From CAMDPA01 sp050186055 (GTDB taxonomy: Bacteria; Pseudomonadota; Alphaproteobacteria; Rhizobiales; Hyphomicrobiaceae), in contig JBFWYV010000005.1 in the NCBI GenBank assembly GCA_050186055.1, positions 1 to 39,711 of the forward strand: a stretch of DNA of 39,711 bases, written 5' to 3'. The notes under the pieces were generated by a model. The model worked only from the letters and a program-made list of their open reading frames with translations, was not told the DNA's origin and made no database searches. The position numbers and the translations under genes are program-made. Position 1 is the stretch's first letter, and the number at the start of each line of letters is the position of its first letter. Below are positions 15,194-23,584 of this stretch, piece by piece.

Positions 15194-16954
15194 TCAGCCG
15201 CGCAGCCTGGTCCGCAGGATTTTCGGGAACTCCTCCGCTCCCGGACCATGCTCGAGCCCCTTGCCCCGCTCGTCGTCGCTCCAGGCCGAACCCGAAGGCT
15301 GGGTCTGCGCAGCACTCTCCATCGCCGACGACGCAGCCGGCACTCGCACATTCTGCGGCGGCAGCGGCTGTCCGGTCCCGGCAAACCATGCCTCGATCAG
15401 GTCGAGTTCGTCGCTCGACAGGTTGAGACCCTGGCTGCGGCAGCGCGCCACCACGAAATTGCGGAAGCGCCCTGCAAACAGGTTGGCCGATGCACCCTGC
15501 TCGAACCAGGGATCGGCTTCGCTCACCACATCCATGATGAAGCGCACGTCGTCGCGCTTGAGGGCGATACCCAGCTCCTGCGCCGATGTCGTGATGTTGG
15601 ACAGCGTCTGCGAACCCTGCAGGCCGTTCTGGTTGAGCTCCTTGGCGATGATCTCGAACACCGCCCTGTACTCCGGCGGCGATAGCGGCGGCGCCTGACA
15701 TGCATCATGAATGCGTGCGATCGATTGCTGGATCGACGTCGCGATGTCCGGCTGACGCTGCTGCTGTTGCGTGGTGGCAGGCGCCGCCTGCGGCTTGGGT
15801 GCAGCCTGCGTCGGAGCAGCCGCCTGCGGAGCGGACTTCGCCGCCGCCTGCATTCCCGTCGGCACGCGAAGCGCGCCAGGCATCGGTGCCGGGATGGGCG
15901 CCGGCGTCTGCGGGCTCGTCTCCGCCGTTCCGGCCGAAAGCGGACCCAGCGTCACCGGCGCGGGCGTGCGCTGCGCGGTGACCGGCCCCAGCGGCAGCTC
16001 AACGCGCTCCCGCGCTTCGATCTGGCGCGACGGAGGAGCGACGCCGATATTGCGGCCGGCTTCAAATGCCAGGTACGGGGGTTCGCTCGTCAACTGGATC
16101 TCGTTCGGCAACCCCCGCCGCAACAGCTCCAGGAAGCTTCCCGACCCGGCCCACGAGGTCCCGATCGTCATATCGTGTCCAAGCGCCCGCGTCGTCCGTT
16201 CAGCCAACGCTTCCAGCGGCACCGGACCACCGGCCGCGCGCACGGCGGCAACCACCGCGGAAAGAATCTCGGCTCTGAGACGCTCGAAATTCGGACGCTC
16301 CGCCGCGATGCGCTCCGTCTTCGGCTTTTCGAGCAGGCTCTCGGCCTCCTCTTTCGACGAGGCGATCTTGTGCTCCAGGATCGCGGCCAGGAGCTGGCTT
16401 TCCCTGATCTCCCCGTCGGCGATCGCGGTATAGGGCGCAGCCGTATAGTCATTGGCAAAGATCACCGTCCGCCGCGCATGGGCCCTGAGCCGATGCAGCA
16501 CCGGCGTGAAGTCCGCGTCCCCCGACATGATGATGAACTCGTCGAAGTGCGTCGCGTGGTTCAGAAAATCACGCACGTCCATCACCATCTTGATGTCGGA
16601 CGAGTTCTTGAGCTGTGCCGTCAGCGGCGGGCAGTCGATGACCTCGAAGCCCGCACGAAGGAAATGGTGCCGCACGAACGGAAACGAGTTCATATCCGTG
16701 GAATTGTCGTGCTGATTGCGCCGCGGCACCGGATTGCCATAGCAACGGTTGAGCACGATCCGTCGCGGCCGCTCGATCGCGGGGCTGTTGGTGGCCGAAA
16801 TCAGCCGGCCCGCTTCGAGTTCCTTGATCCAGACGCTGGCATCCTTGGAGAAGCGCTTGGCGGCCTCTTCGCTCCTCTTCTTCAGAGACAAATAGATGTT
16901 GTCGTAGTCGACAAACACCGCTGTCAGGATGGGTTGAGCCGACTCCTGCGCCAT
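15194..16954 (-). CDS. NYN-domain (PIN-like) putative ribonuclease with long linker
   Basis: 586 aa. Residues 8-175 form a NYN/LabA-type nuclease domain with the acidic set intact: FVDYDN (Asp16, Asp18), SSDIKMVMD (Asp120, Asp126) and SGDADF (Asp146, Asp148). Such proteins cut RNA using a divalent metal. Residues about 220-300 look like a small helical/wing domain, possibly OST-HTH/LOTUS-like (tentative). About 310-400 is a Pro/Ala/Gln-rich linker, and a second folded region follows at about 405-530, rich in helices. The RNA target is unknown. It is a monocistronic leftward unit ending at the shared terminator; its upstream region carries DnaA-box-like sites. Confidence 0.85.
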   Translation of the reverse strand: MAQESAQPILTAVFVDYDNIYLSLKKRSEEAAKRFSKDASVWIKELEAGRLISATNSPAIERPRRIVLNRCYGNPVPRRNQHDNSTDMNSFPFVRHHFLRAGFEVIDCPPLTAQLKNSSDIKMVMDVRDFLNHATHFDEFIIMSGDADFTPVLHRLRAHARRTVIFANDYTAAPYTAIADGEIRESQLLAAILEHKIASSKEEAESLLEKPKTERIAAERPNFERLRAEILSAVVAAVRAAGGPVPLEALAERTTRALGHDMTIGTSWAGSGSFLELLRRGLPNEIQLTSEPPYLAFEAGRNIGVAPPSRQIEARERVELPLGPVTAQRTPAPVTLGPLSAGTAETSPQTPAPIPAPMPGALRVPTGMQAAAKSAPQAAAPTQAAPKPQAAPATTQQQQRQPDIATSIQQSIARIHDACQAPPLSPPEYRAVFEIIAKELNQNGLQGSQTLSNITTSAQELGIALKRDDVRFIMDVVSEADPWFEQGASANLFAGRFRNFVVARCRSQGLNLSSDELDLIEAWFAGTGQPLPPQNVRVPAASSAMESAAQTQPSGSAWSDDERGKGLEHGPGAEEFPKILRTRLRG

Positions 16955-17062
16955 TTTGGACTGCCCCCGCGTGTCACGAATTCAGAGCTTGGTTGCGGCC
17001 AATCTTTCCGAGTCGCAATGCGCGGGCAAGCGAAGGCAGGTCACATATGCGGCAATCCACGC

Positions 17063-17132
17063 TGTGGATAAGGGGTTTGCGCGATTAATCGCGATTTTGT
17101 CGGTGTTTCCCGGCTGTTTACACAGTGGATAA
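17063..17132. promoter_or_regulatory. Intergenic DnaA-box-like sites with palindrome
   Basis: In the 203 bp between two leftward genes: a perfect DnaA-box consensus (TTATCCACA on the minus strand, 17063-17071), a one-mismatch box (TTATCCACT, 17124-17132), and between them the 14-bp palindrome CGCGATTAATCGCG (17080-17093). The region is more AT-rich than its surroundings and should also hold the NYN gene promoter. It could be a DnaA-regulated promoter or a titration site. Confidence 0.45.
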
Positions 17133-17157
17133 CCACAGCTTGTGCCCACATCATCCT

Positions 17158-17613
17158 TCATGGAGCGCGACGCTGCGATTGCTTCGATTGAAGGCTTGCG
17201 AAACCTGCCTCAGCGAGTTCGAAGCCTTCGAGCTGAAAGCCCGGAGCTACCGTGCAGCCAACCAATGTCCATGCACCGCAGCTCGTCGCGCTCTGCCATA
17301 CACCGGTCGGCACGACAAGCTGAGGCCGTTCGCCGGCGACAAGGTCCTGGCCCAGCCGTCGATGCTCTACCGTCTTGCCGTCAAGTGTCGTCGAGAGCCG
17401 GAGCGCCGCTCCCGCATGCCAGTGCCAGATCTCAGCCGCATCGACGCGGTGCCACCGCGAGACCTCGCCCGCGGCCAGGAGATAATAGATGGCCGTCGAC
17501 AGCGAGCGCCCGTCCGATGTCGACCGCGGATCGCGGAACGTCTCGCGATAGTGCCCGCCTTCGGGATGCGGTACGAGATCGAGCAGCCGGATGACCTCCG
17601 GCACATCCGGCAT
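17158..17613 (-). CDS. Cupin-5 (DUF985) domain protein
   Basis: 151 aa single-domain cupin of the DUF985 family. The opening motif HPEGGHYRETFRDP and the WHRVDAAEIWHWHAG core, which supplies the likely metal-binding residues, are typical. The enzymatic role of the family is not established; some members are annotated as sugar-epimerase-like. It starts only 2 bp after the gloB stop, so both are translated from one message. The C-terminus is basic and Gln/Ser-rich. Confidence 0.85.
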   Translation of the reverse strand: MPDVPEVIRLLDLVPHPEGGHYRETFRDPRSTSDGRSLSTAIYYLLAAGEVSRWHRVDAAEIWHWHAGAALRLSTTLDGKTVEHRRLGQDLVAGERPQLVVPTGVWQSATSCGAWTLVGCTVAPGFQLEGFELAEAGFASLQSKQSQRRAP

Positions 17614-17615
17614 AT

Positions 17616-18386
17616 TCAGCTCCGGTTCTTGCGCTCCCGGACCTCGGCGAAGACCTGCCAGTCCGGGGCGTTTTCCATCCCCAGACGCTTCCTGATCTCC
17701 GGACTTTCCGCCCGCAGGAAAGGGTTGGTCGCCAGTTCGACGTCGACGCGCGTCGGCAGCGTCGCCTCGCCGCGCGAGCGCACAGCCTCCACCTCTTTGG
17801 CACGCGCCTGCAGGCGCGCATTGTCCGGCTCGATGGTCAACGAGAACCTGGCGTTGGCCAGCGTGTACTCATGGCCGCAATAAAGCCGTGTATCGCCCGG
17901 CAGTGCTGCGATCTTGCACAACGAGTTCCACATTTGCTCGGGCGTGCCCTCGAACACCCGTCCGCACCCCATGGCAAACAGCGTGTCGCCGACGAAAGCC
18001 ACCTTCTGCGAGGGGATCCAGTAGCTCACGTGGCCCTTGGTATGCCCCGGCGTCTCCAGCACGCGCACATCCAGCTCGCCGAGCTTGAAGGTGTCCCCCT
18101 CGCCGACGGCCTCGTCGATGCCCGGCACCTGATCGGCCTCGCCTTTCGGACCGATGATCGTACAGCCCGACGCCTGCTTGAGCGCCAGGTTGCCATCCGT
18201 ATGATCGCCGTGACGATGCGTCGTCAGAATATGCGTGAGCGTCCAGCCCTTCTCCTTCAGGGCGGCCGCAACCTCCCCTGCATCAGGTGCGTCGATCGCG
18301 GCAACCGCCCCGCTCGCCGGATCCCGGATCAGCACGCCGTAGTTATCCTGGCGGCAGGGAAATTGGTGAATCTCGAGTTCGGCCAT
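17616..18386 (-). CDS. gloB: Hydroxyacylglutathione hydrolase (glyoxalase II)
   Basis: Hydrolyses S-lactoylglutathione to lactate and glutathione, the second step of methylglyoxal detoxification; metallo-beta-lactamase fold with two metals. 256 aa, the normal length. The THRHGDH metal motif (His57, His59, Asp61, His62), ETPGHTKGHVSYW, FVGDTLF and YCGHEYT are all in place. The ATG at 18386 is chosen because AGGAGG lies seven nt upstream; an in-frame codon at 18404 has no such site. It leads a two-gene unit with the cupin and is divergent from a methyltransferase gene across 138 bp. Confidence 0.95.
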   Translation of the reverse strand: MAELEIHQFPCRQDNYGVLIRDPASGAVAAIDAPDAGEVAAALKEKGWTLTHILTTHRHGDHTDGNLALKQASGCTIIGPKGEADQVPGIDEAVGEGDTFKLGELDVRVLETPGHTKGHVSYWIPSQKVAFVGDTLFAMGCGRVFEGTPEQMWNSLCKIAALPGDTRLYCGHEYTLANARFSLTIEPDNARLQARAKEVEAVRSRGEATLPTRVDVELATNPFLRAESPEIRKRLGMENAPDWQVFAEVRERKNRS

Positions 18387-18524
18387 CCGCAATCCTCCTG
18401 ACATCTATGGAAAAGGTAACATCCGCACCTTCGATTGCAACCCGAGGCACCTTACACTCGAAAATGTGCGATACTGCAGGACGAACCCCGACCGAAAGTC
18501 ACCGCAAGCCGTATCCGAAGCTGC

Positions 18525-19298
18525 ATGCATGACGTAACCGATCTCAGGGACTTCTACCTGCGTCCGCTCGGCCAGCTCACGCGGCGGCTGCTGCTGCACA
18601 GGCTCAGGGCACGCTGGCGCCGGGTCGAAGGCGAGACGGTCATCGGCCTTGGCTTCGCTTCCCCGTATATGGGTGTATTCCGGCACGAAGCGAAGCGCGT
18701 GGGCGCCATGATGCCCGCGGCTCAGGGCGCACTGGTCTGGCCCGCCGACGCCCCGCGGCTGACCGTGCTTGTAGAGGAGACGGCTCTGCCGTTGCCCGAC
18801 AATTCGGTCGACAAGCTGATCGCCATTCATGCGCTGGAAGTTGCGGAGGCGACCGGCGCACTGCTGCGTGAGATATGGCGGGTGCTGAAGCCGCAGGGCA
18901 GCCTCCTCATTGTCGTGCCCAACCGCTCCAGTATCTGGGCCCGCTTCGATACAACACCGTTCGGACAAGGCCGTCCGTTCAGCCGCGGTCAGCTCGAGCG
19001 CTTGCTTGGCGAGGCGATGTTCACCCCGACGGACTGGGCCGAAGCACTCTTCGTCCCGCCCTTCGAACGGCGCATTCTGATCCGCTCGGCAACGGCGTTC
19101 GAGCGCCTCGGCGCCCGGCTCTCGCCGGGCATCGGCGGCGTGATCATCGTCGAGGCCCGCAAGGAACTGATTGCACCGGTCGGCAAGACGGCGAAATCCC
19201 GGTCACGCTTCGGTCAACTGGTGCCGATCCGCCCAACCGGCATCCCCCGCACCGAGAAGCACAGCGACATCTGCGGTTCGCCATCCGATAAGACATGA
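18525..19298 (+). CDS. Class I SAM-dependent methyltransferase
   Basis: 257 aa. The glycine-rich SAM loop (VIGLGFASPYMG, about residues 38-49), LPLPDNSVDKLIAIHALE (post-I/II region) and LREIWRVLKPQGSLLIVVPN (motif III) are those of the Methyltransf_11 group. The substrate is unknown. The ATG at 18525 gives MHDVTDLRDFYLRPLG; the open frame extends to a TTG at 18435 but the leader is unconvincing. Divergent placement next to gloB is, as I recall, frequent in Rhizobiales. The C-terminal 50 residues are basic and probably flexible. Confidence 0.85.
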   Translation: MHDVTDLRDFYLRPLGQLTRRLLLHRLRARWRRVEGETVIGLGFASPYMGVFRHEAKRVGAMMPAAQGALVWPADAPRLTVLVEETALPLPDNSVDKLIAIHALEVAEATGALLREIWRVLKPQGSLLIVVPNRSSIWARFDTTPFGQGRPFSRGQLERLLGEAMFTPTDWAEALFVPPFERRILIRSATAFERLGARLSPGIGGVIIVEARKELIAPVGKTAKSRSRFGQLVPIRPTGIPRTEKHSDICGSPSDKT

Positions 19299-19324
19299 TG
19301 CCGGCGGCATATCGAGCCCGGCCG

Positions 19325-19729
19325 CTAGCCGCCGAGCTTCGCCTTGAACTCCGGATCGATCGGCCTCGACTTCAGGCTGCCGTCCTCGGCGAAATGAACC
19401 CAGCCGCGCAGCTCATGGCCGGTACCGATCGCCAGCCCGTCGACGAACATCTCGTACTCGACCCGGAATCGCTTCTCCTTCCACTCGGCAATCCGGGAAC
19501 GGATTGTCAGCACATCGTCATACCGCACGGGCTTGCGGAAATTGCAGCCGACGTCCATCAGCGGCACATCGATCCGGAACCGGCTCCGCAGGTCACGGTG
19601 ACTGATGCCATTGGCCCGCATCCACCGCTGGAATGTGCAGTCGATCCAATAGAAGTAGTTCGGATAGTAGACGATCCCGGCTTCGTCGCAGTCGCCCCAT
19701 TCCACAGTGAAGGTCGTCTCAAAGCTCAT
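19325..19729 (-). CDS. Acyl-CoA thioesterase, 4-hydroxybenzoyl-CoA thioesterase type
   Basis: 134 aa hot-dog-fold thioesterase. The signature WGDCDEAGIVYYPNYFYWID contains the catalytic Asp15 of the 4HBT family. It hydrolyses an acyl- or aroyl-CoA to the acid and CoA. The exact substrate is not shown; 4-hydroxybenzoyl-CoA or related aromatic thioesters fit the motif best. Convergent with the methyltransferase gene (26 bp apart) and 51 bp downstream of trmO on the same strand. Confidence 0.85.
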   Translation of the reverse strand: MSFETTFTVEWGDCDEAGIVYYPNYFYWIDCTFQRWMRANGISHRDLRSRFRIDVPLMDVGCNFRKPVRYDDVLTIRSRIAEWKEKRFRVEYEMFVDGLAIGTGHELRGWVHFAEDGSLKSRPIDPEFKAKLGG

Positions 19730-19780
19730 GTCGGCAGTACCCGTTGTAATTGATGTGAGAGGTCCAGAAGGGCGAGGCTG

Positions 19781-20263
19781 TCACGGCCGCCGTGCATCCG
19801 GGACGCTATCGGTGGATGCATAGTACGGTTTCAGATCCAGAAGCGGCGTCCCATCCCGGCATTCGATCGCGCTCACGCGGACGCTGGAGCCTGTCACCGC
19901 CTTCAGCTTCACCACAGTCATGGCGATCGGGTTGGGGCGCACCGGCGACCGCAAGGCGAACGTGCCGCGCGGCGCGCTCAGATGCCGAGGCATCTGCACC
20001 AGGATATCGCGGCGCGCCATATCCATCCAATAGAGCACATGGAGATGGGAGAACAACTCGATCCCGCGCAATGCCGGCTCGAAGCGCGGATCGAGTTCGA
20101 TCACGGCTTCCGCCTCGCCCGCAGCCAGACGGTTGCGCGGACAGTCCTGCGGCGACCGGTAAGGCGTACGGATGCGGCCGATGAAATAGAGGCCCGCATC
20201 GGTGGCATCCGGCAACTCGACGGAGACCTCGCCCGGTCTGAGAACTCGCTCCTGTTCCGCCAT
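19781..20263 (-). CDS. trmO: tRNA (t6A37) methyltransferase, TsaA/TrmO type
   Basis: 160 aa all-beta SAM-dependent enzyme that N6-methylates the threonylcarbamoyl-A37 of a threonine tRNA. Family features: FIGRIRTPYRSPQDCPRN at the start, LFSHLHVLYWMD in the middle, and the SAM-binding RSPVRPNPIAMTVVKL. Single-domain alphaproteobacterial members often lack the C-terminal domain of E. coli TrmO (about 235 aa), so the exact tRNA activity is less sure than the family. AGGAG six nt before the ATG fixes the start. Confidence 0.8.
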   Translation of the reverse strand: MAEQERVLRPGEVSVELPDATDAGLYFIGRIRTPYRSPQDCPRNRLAAGEAEAVIELDPRFEPALRGIELFSHLHVLYWMDMARRDILVQMPRHLSAPRGTFALRSPVRPNPIAMTVVKLKAVTGSSVRVSAIECRDGTPLLDLKPYYASTDSVPDARRP

Positions 20264-20454
20264 CCCAAACTCCTGACCGTCTTCGAATTCGCGTTGACCC
20301 GCAAAACCAGGGGTGATGCAGTCAAGCGCGCCGATCGCCGGAAGCCAAGACCAACATGAAGCCCCAGCCGGCTTTCATCCCGGTTGGACGGGAGGCGACC
20401 GCGCGAAAGCCCGTCGTGGCCGCGCCGGGACGACGCGGGAGCGTCGGCCCGGAG

Positions 20455-20490
20455 GACGGCGGCCATCCACGCAGCTCACCTCGGGCACCG
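20455..20490. repeat. Dispersed repeat, copy 2
   Basis: 36 bp matching the copy at 7373-7408 with four differences, in the 276-bp gap between trmO and a rightward MFS gene. The sequence just to its left (from about 20411) is GC-rich, with GTGGCCG and GCCGGGAC segments like the other arm of the Rhizobiales repeat, so this copy may be a more complete but degenerate unit. Confidence 0.6.
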
Positions 20491-20539
20491 AGCCAGCGGC
20501 TATCCGAAGCGCCCGGCTTCGACTAAAACGATCGGCACA

Positions 20540-21766
20540 ATGGCAGAAACAACCCTCCCCAAAGTCTCGTTCGCGATCACTCTGGCCTCGATCTCTGTGA
20601 TCGCGCCGCTCGCGATTCATCTGTTCTTTCCCGCGATCCCGGTAATCAAGGAAGAGCTCCAGCTATCCGAATCGGCGGCGCAACTCGCCTTCAGCGTCTC
20701 GCTGTTCACCATGGGAGTAGCCACACTTGCCTACGGATCGTTGTCGGATCGTTTCGGCCGGCGTCCCGTATTGCTGTCCGGACTCTGCCTGTTCCTCGTC
20801 GGCAGCTTGGTCTGCGCACTGGCGGACTCGCTGACGTTTCTGGTCGCGGGCCGTTTGATCCAGGCCATGGGCGCCGGATGCGGCGTGACCCTTGTGCGCA
20901 CCATCGCACGGGACGCCTACGGACAGGAACATCTCGTGAAGGCCATCGCCTACTTGACGATGTTCTACACGATGGGTCCGATGCTCGCGCCGCTGGTCGG
21001 CGGCCTCCTGATCGACACGCTGGGATGGCGATGGATCTTCGTCTTCGCGCTCTCATGCGGCGCGCTGGTCATGGCCGCTGCGGCGACATTCATCTACGAG
21101 ACCCATCCCGGCCGATCTCCGGGCGCGGCTCCGCTCAATACGATGCAGGGCTACGCCATCCTGCTCTCCAACCTCCGGTTCAATTCCTACGTGCTGCAAA
21201 CCGGCATGAGCACGGCATCCTTCCTGGTCATGGCTGCGGCAGCCGCAGTGTTCATGCACGAGATGCTGAGACGGCCGGCGGCCGAGTTCGGCCTCTACTT
21301 CCTGGCGTTTCCATTCGGCTTTCTCTCCGGAAACTTCATCACATCGAGGATCAGCGACCGCTTTCACCGTGACACCATGGTGCTGGCCGGCTCCATCATT
21401 TCGGCGATGACGCTCGTCATCCAATCGACGATCCTGCTCGCCGGCTACATCACGCCGCTATCGCTTTGCCTGCCCGGCTTCTTCATCAGCTTCGCGCAGG
21501 GCATTTCGATGCCGTCGGGACAGGCCGGCGCCCTCTCCATCTCTCCAAGACATGCCGGAACCGCTGCCGGCATCGGCGTCTTCATGCAGAATGTCGTCGG
21601 CGGCTTCGGCGTGCAGATCTACGGCCTGATCGCCGACGGCACCGTCGTCCCGTTCGTAATCATCGTCGCCATCACCGGCGTCGCCACCATCATATTCGGC
21701 ACTATCCCCTTCCTCTTGCCCGAACCCAAGCCTGATACCGGAAGCCAACCCGCACGCACTGGCTGA
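20540..21766 (+). CDS. MFS multidrug efflux transporter, Bcr/CflA type
   Basis: 408 aa, about 12 membrane segments. The motifs GSLSDRFGRRPVLLSGL (motif A) and GRLIQAMGAGCGVTLVRTIARDAYG are typical of the Bcr/CflA drug:H+ antiporter family, exporting compounds such as bicyclomycin or chloramphenicol in known members. The substrate here is unknown. The ATG at 20540 (MAETTLPKVSFAIT) is used; the frame opens at 20384 but the leader is an Arg-rich translation of the repeat region. No strong ribosome site was seen. It is followed 81 bp later by the racemase-like gene on the same strand. Confidence 0.88.
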   Translation: MAETTLPKVSFAITLASISVIAPLAIHLFFPAIPVIKEELQLSESAAQLAFSVSLFTMGVATLAYGSLSDRFGRRPVLLSGLCLFLVGSLVCALADSLTFLVAGRLIQAMGAGCGVTLVRTIARDAYGQEHLVKAIAYLTMFYTMGPMLAPLVGGLLIDTLGWRWIFVFALSCGALVMAAAATFIYETHPGRSPGAAPLNTMQGYAILLSNLRFNSYVLQTGMSTASFLVMAAAAAVFMHEMLRRPAAEFGLYFLAFPFGFLSGNFITSRISDRFHRDTMVLAGSIISAMTLVIQSTILLAGYITPLSLCLPGFFISFAQGISMPSGQAGALSISPRHAGTAAGIGVFMQNVVGGFGVQIYGLIADGTVVPFVIIVAITGVATIIFGTIPFLLPEPKPDTGSQPARTG

Positions 21767-21847
21767 CGCGGATTGCGGCATGCTTGGTCCGCCTCATCGT
21801 CTGCTATAGGCTCCGGCAACGGCATTCAACCAACGGCAAGGGGCATC

Positions 21848-22570
21848 ATGATTGGCTGGAGAGGACGTATCGGCCTGCTGGTCCCACCCGGCTGCCCCAC
21901 CGTCGAAGGCGAGATCGCACCGATCATGCCGCGCGGCGTCTCCGCCCACTTCTCCAGGCTTGTCGCCCATGGAGAGCCGGGCTCCCTTGCCGGCCAGGAA
22001 GAGCGCAATCGCTCCCAGATCGACCACATCGGCGAAACCGCCGATCTCCTCGCCATGGTCAAGCCTGGCGTCATGGTGATGGCGCACACGGCTTCCAGCT
22101 ACACGCTCGGCAAGGCCGGCGAGGCCGATCTCATCGCACGCATGCAGGCGCGCTATCACATTCCTTTCCTGACGGCCTTCAGCAGCGTGATCGATGCGTT
22201 GGCGCGCCTCGACGTCAAACGGATCGCGCTCGGCGCCCCGTACGCTGAAGAAACCACCCTCAAGGGAAAGGCTCACATGGAGGCGCATGGAATCGGGGTC
22301 GTCAGCTACGGCCGGCTCGATCATGTCTCCAACATTTACGACGAGACCGCGGAGCGCGCCTACGCGCTGGCACGCAAGGTCGACAGCCCGGATGCGCAGG
22401 CCGTATTCCTGAGCGGCGTCGGCCTGGAGACCATGTCTGTTCTCGAGATCCTGGAACGCGACCTCGGCAAGCCCGTGTTCTCGAGCGTCGCCGCCCTCAC
22501 CTGGGCCAGTCTCCGCGCCATCAGGGTTCGCGACCCGATTCCGGGTTACGGTCGTCTGCTCACGATGTAG
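21848..22570 (+). CDS. Arylmalonate decarboxylase / Asp-Glu racemase-like protein without catalytic Cys
   Basis: 240 aa, Asp/Glu racemase superfamily. The start GRIGLLVPP and the end PGYGRLL match bacterial arylmalonate decarboxylase (AMDase) and maleate isomerase. In these, one or two cysteines do the chemistry: AMDase has Gly74 and Cys188, racemases Cys at both places. By eye, position 74 aligns with Ala79 (MAHTASSY) and position 188 with Gly190 (FLSGVGLET). The only cysteine is Cys16 near the N-terminus. The function is therefore uncertain: altered chemistry or loss of catalysis. AAGGGG just before the ATG supports the start. The last 11 bp overlap the convergent Ada-like gene. Confidence 0.8.
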   Translation: MIGWRGRIGLLVPPGCPTVEGEIAPIMPRGVSAHFSRLVAHGEPGSLAGQEERNRSQIDHIGETADLLAMVKPGVMVMAHTASSYTLGKAGEADLIARMQARYHIPFLTAFSSVIDALARLDVKRIALGAPYAEETTLKGKAHMEAHGIGVVSYGRLDHVSNIYDETAERAYALARKVDSPDAQAVFLSGVGLETMSVLEILERDLGKPVFSSVAALTWASLRAIRVRDPIPGYGRLLTM

Positions 22571-23474
22571 CAAGCGCCTGCAATGGCGCGATCTGCCCGG
22601 CCTCCCAGCCGATGATCGCCCGCTTGCGCGTCAGTCCCCAGTGATAGCCGCCGAGATTGCCGTCGCCCCGCAGCACCCGGTGGCACGGTACGACGAACGA
22701 GATCGGATTGCGTCCGACCGCACTGCCCACCGCGCGCGAGGCGCCAGGACATCCCAGATGCCGTGCAATGTCCGCGTAGCTCACGGCCCGCCCCATCGGC
22801 ACCCTGAGCAGCGCTTCCCAAACCCGTACTTCGAAATCGGTACCGATCAGCACCAGCCGTACCGGCTGCTCCCGTCTCCAGCACGCCGCATCGAAAATGC
22901 ACCGGGCATAGGGCGCCGTAATCGTCTCGTCCTCGATGTAGCGCGCCGCCGGCCAGCGGCGCATCATGTCGGCGAGCGCCGTTTCGCGGCTGCCGCCGGC
23001 ATCCTCGTTGACGAAGGCAAGCCCGGTCACGCCGCGCGTGCTCGCCAGCAGTACGGCCTCCCCGAAGGGCGTCGCATGGAAACCGTACGAAATGATAAGC
23101 CCTTCACCGCGGCGCTTGACGTCGCCCGGCGTCAGCGACTCGTAGGTCACGAACAGGTCATGCAACCGGCTGCCGCCGGAGAGACCGACCTCATGCGCGG
23201 CCTCCAGCACGCTCGCCGACCCCTCGAGCAGCGCGCGGGCATGATCAAGCGTAATCGCCTGCACGAACTCCTTGGGCGACAAACCGCACCAGCGCTTGAA
23301 CAGTTTCTGTGCCTGAGTTTGCGAAAGTCCGAGATGGACCGCCAGCCGATCGAGATCGGGCTGGTCCATCCAGTTCTCGGACAGGAAGCGAATGGCGCGG
23401 CGGACCAGGTCGTAGTCTGCCGTCTGCCCGCCCGGTGAAAGCGATGTGCCTTGTGTCGCGATGTCCTGCAGCAT
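22560..23474 (-). CDS. AraC-type HTH / O6-methylguanine-DNA methyltransferase fusion
   Basis: 304 aa. Residues about 20-125 form an AraC-type helix-turn-helix DNA-binding domain. About 130-215 are the Ada N-terminal-like ribonuclease-H fold, and 216-300 the suicide methyltransferase domain with PCHRV (acceptor Cys264) and GGYHWGL. It repairs O6-alkylguanine by taking the alkyl group onto Cys264. Compared with E. coli Ada it lacks the N-terminal zinc domain that senses methyl phosphotriesters, so the HTH may not be an alkylation switch. Convergent with the AMDase-like gene, overlapping by 11 bp. Confidence 0.92.
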   Translation of the reverse strand: MLQDIATQGTSLSPGGQTADYDLVRRAIRFLSENWMDQPDLDRLAVHLGLSQTQAQKLFKRWCGLSPKEFVQAITLDHARALLEGSASVLEAAHEVGLSGGSRLHDLFVTYESLTPGDVKRRGEGLIISYGFHATPFGEAVLLASTRGVTGLAFVNEDAGGSRETALADMMRRWPAARYIEDETITAPYARCIFDAACWRREQPVRLVLIGTDFEVRVWEALLRVPMGRAVSYADIARHLGCPGASRAVGSAVGRNPISFVVPCHRVLRGDGNLGGYHWGLTRKRAIIGWEAGQIAPLQALATS

Positions 23475-23584
23475 GGTCAGCCTGTTGCGCTGTTGACAAC
23501 CGTTTCAGCCCCGACATTAGGCCGGTCGGGATCATGGATCGACCCGATTCCTGCGCCCCGGCGATTGCTGTGGAGGCCACCGCC

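Noticed and set aside
15707..17071. 454-codon open frame on the + strand
   Set aside because: Antisense to the NYN protein, no motif.
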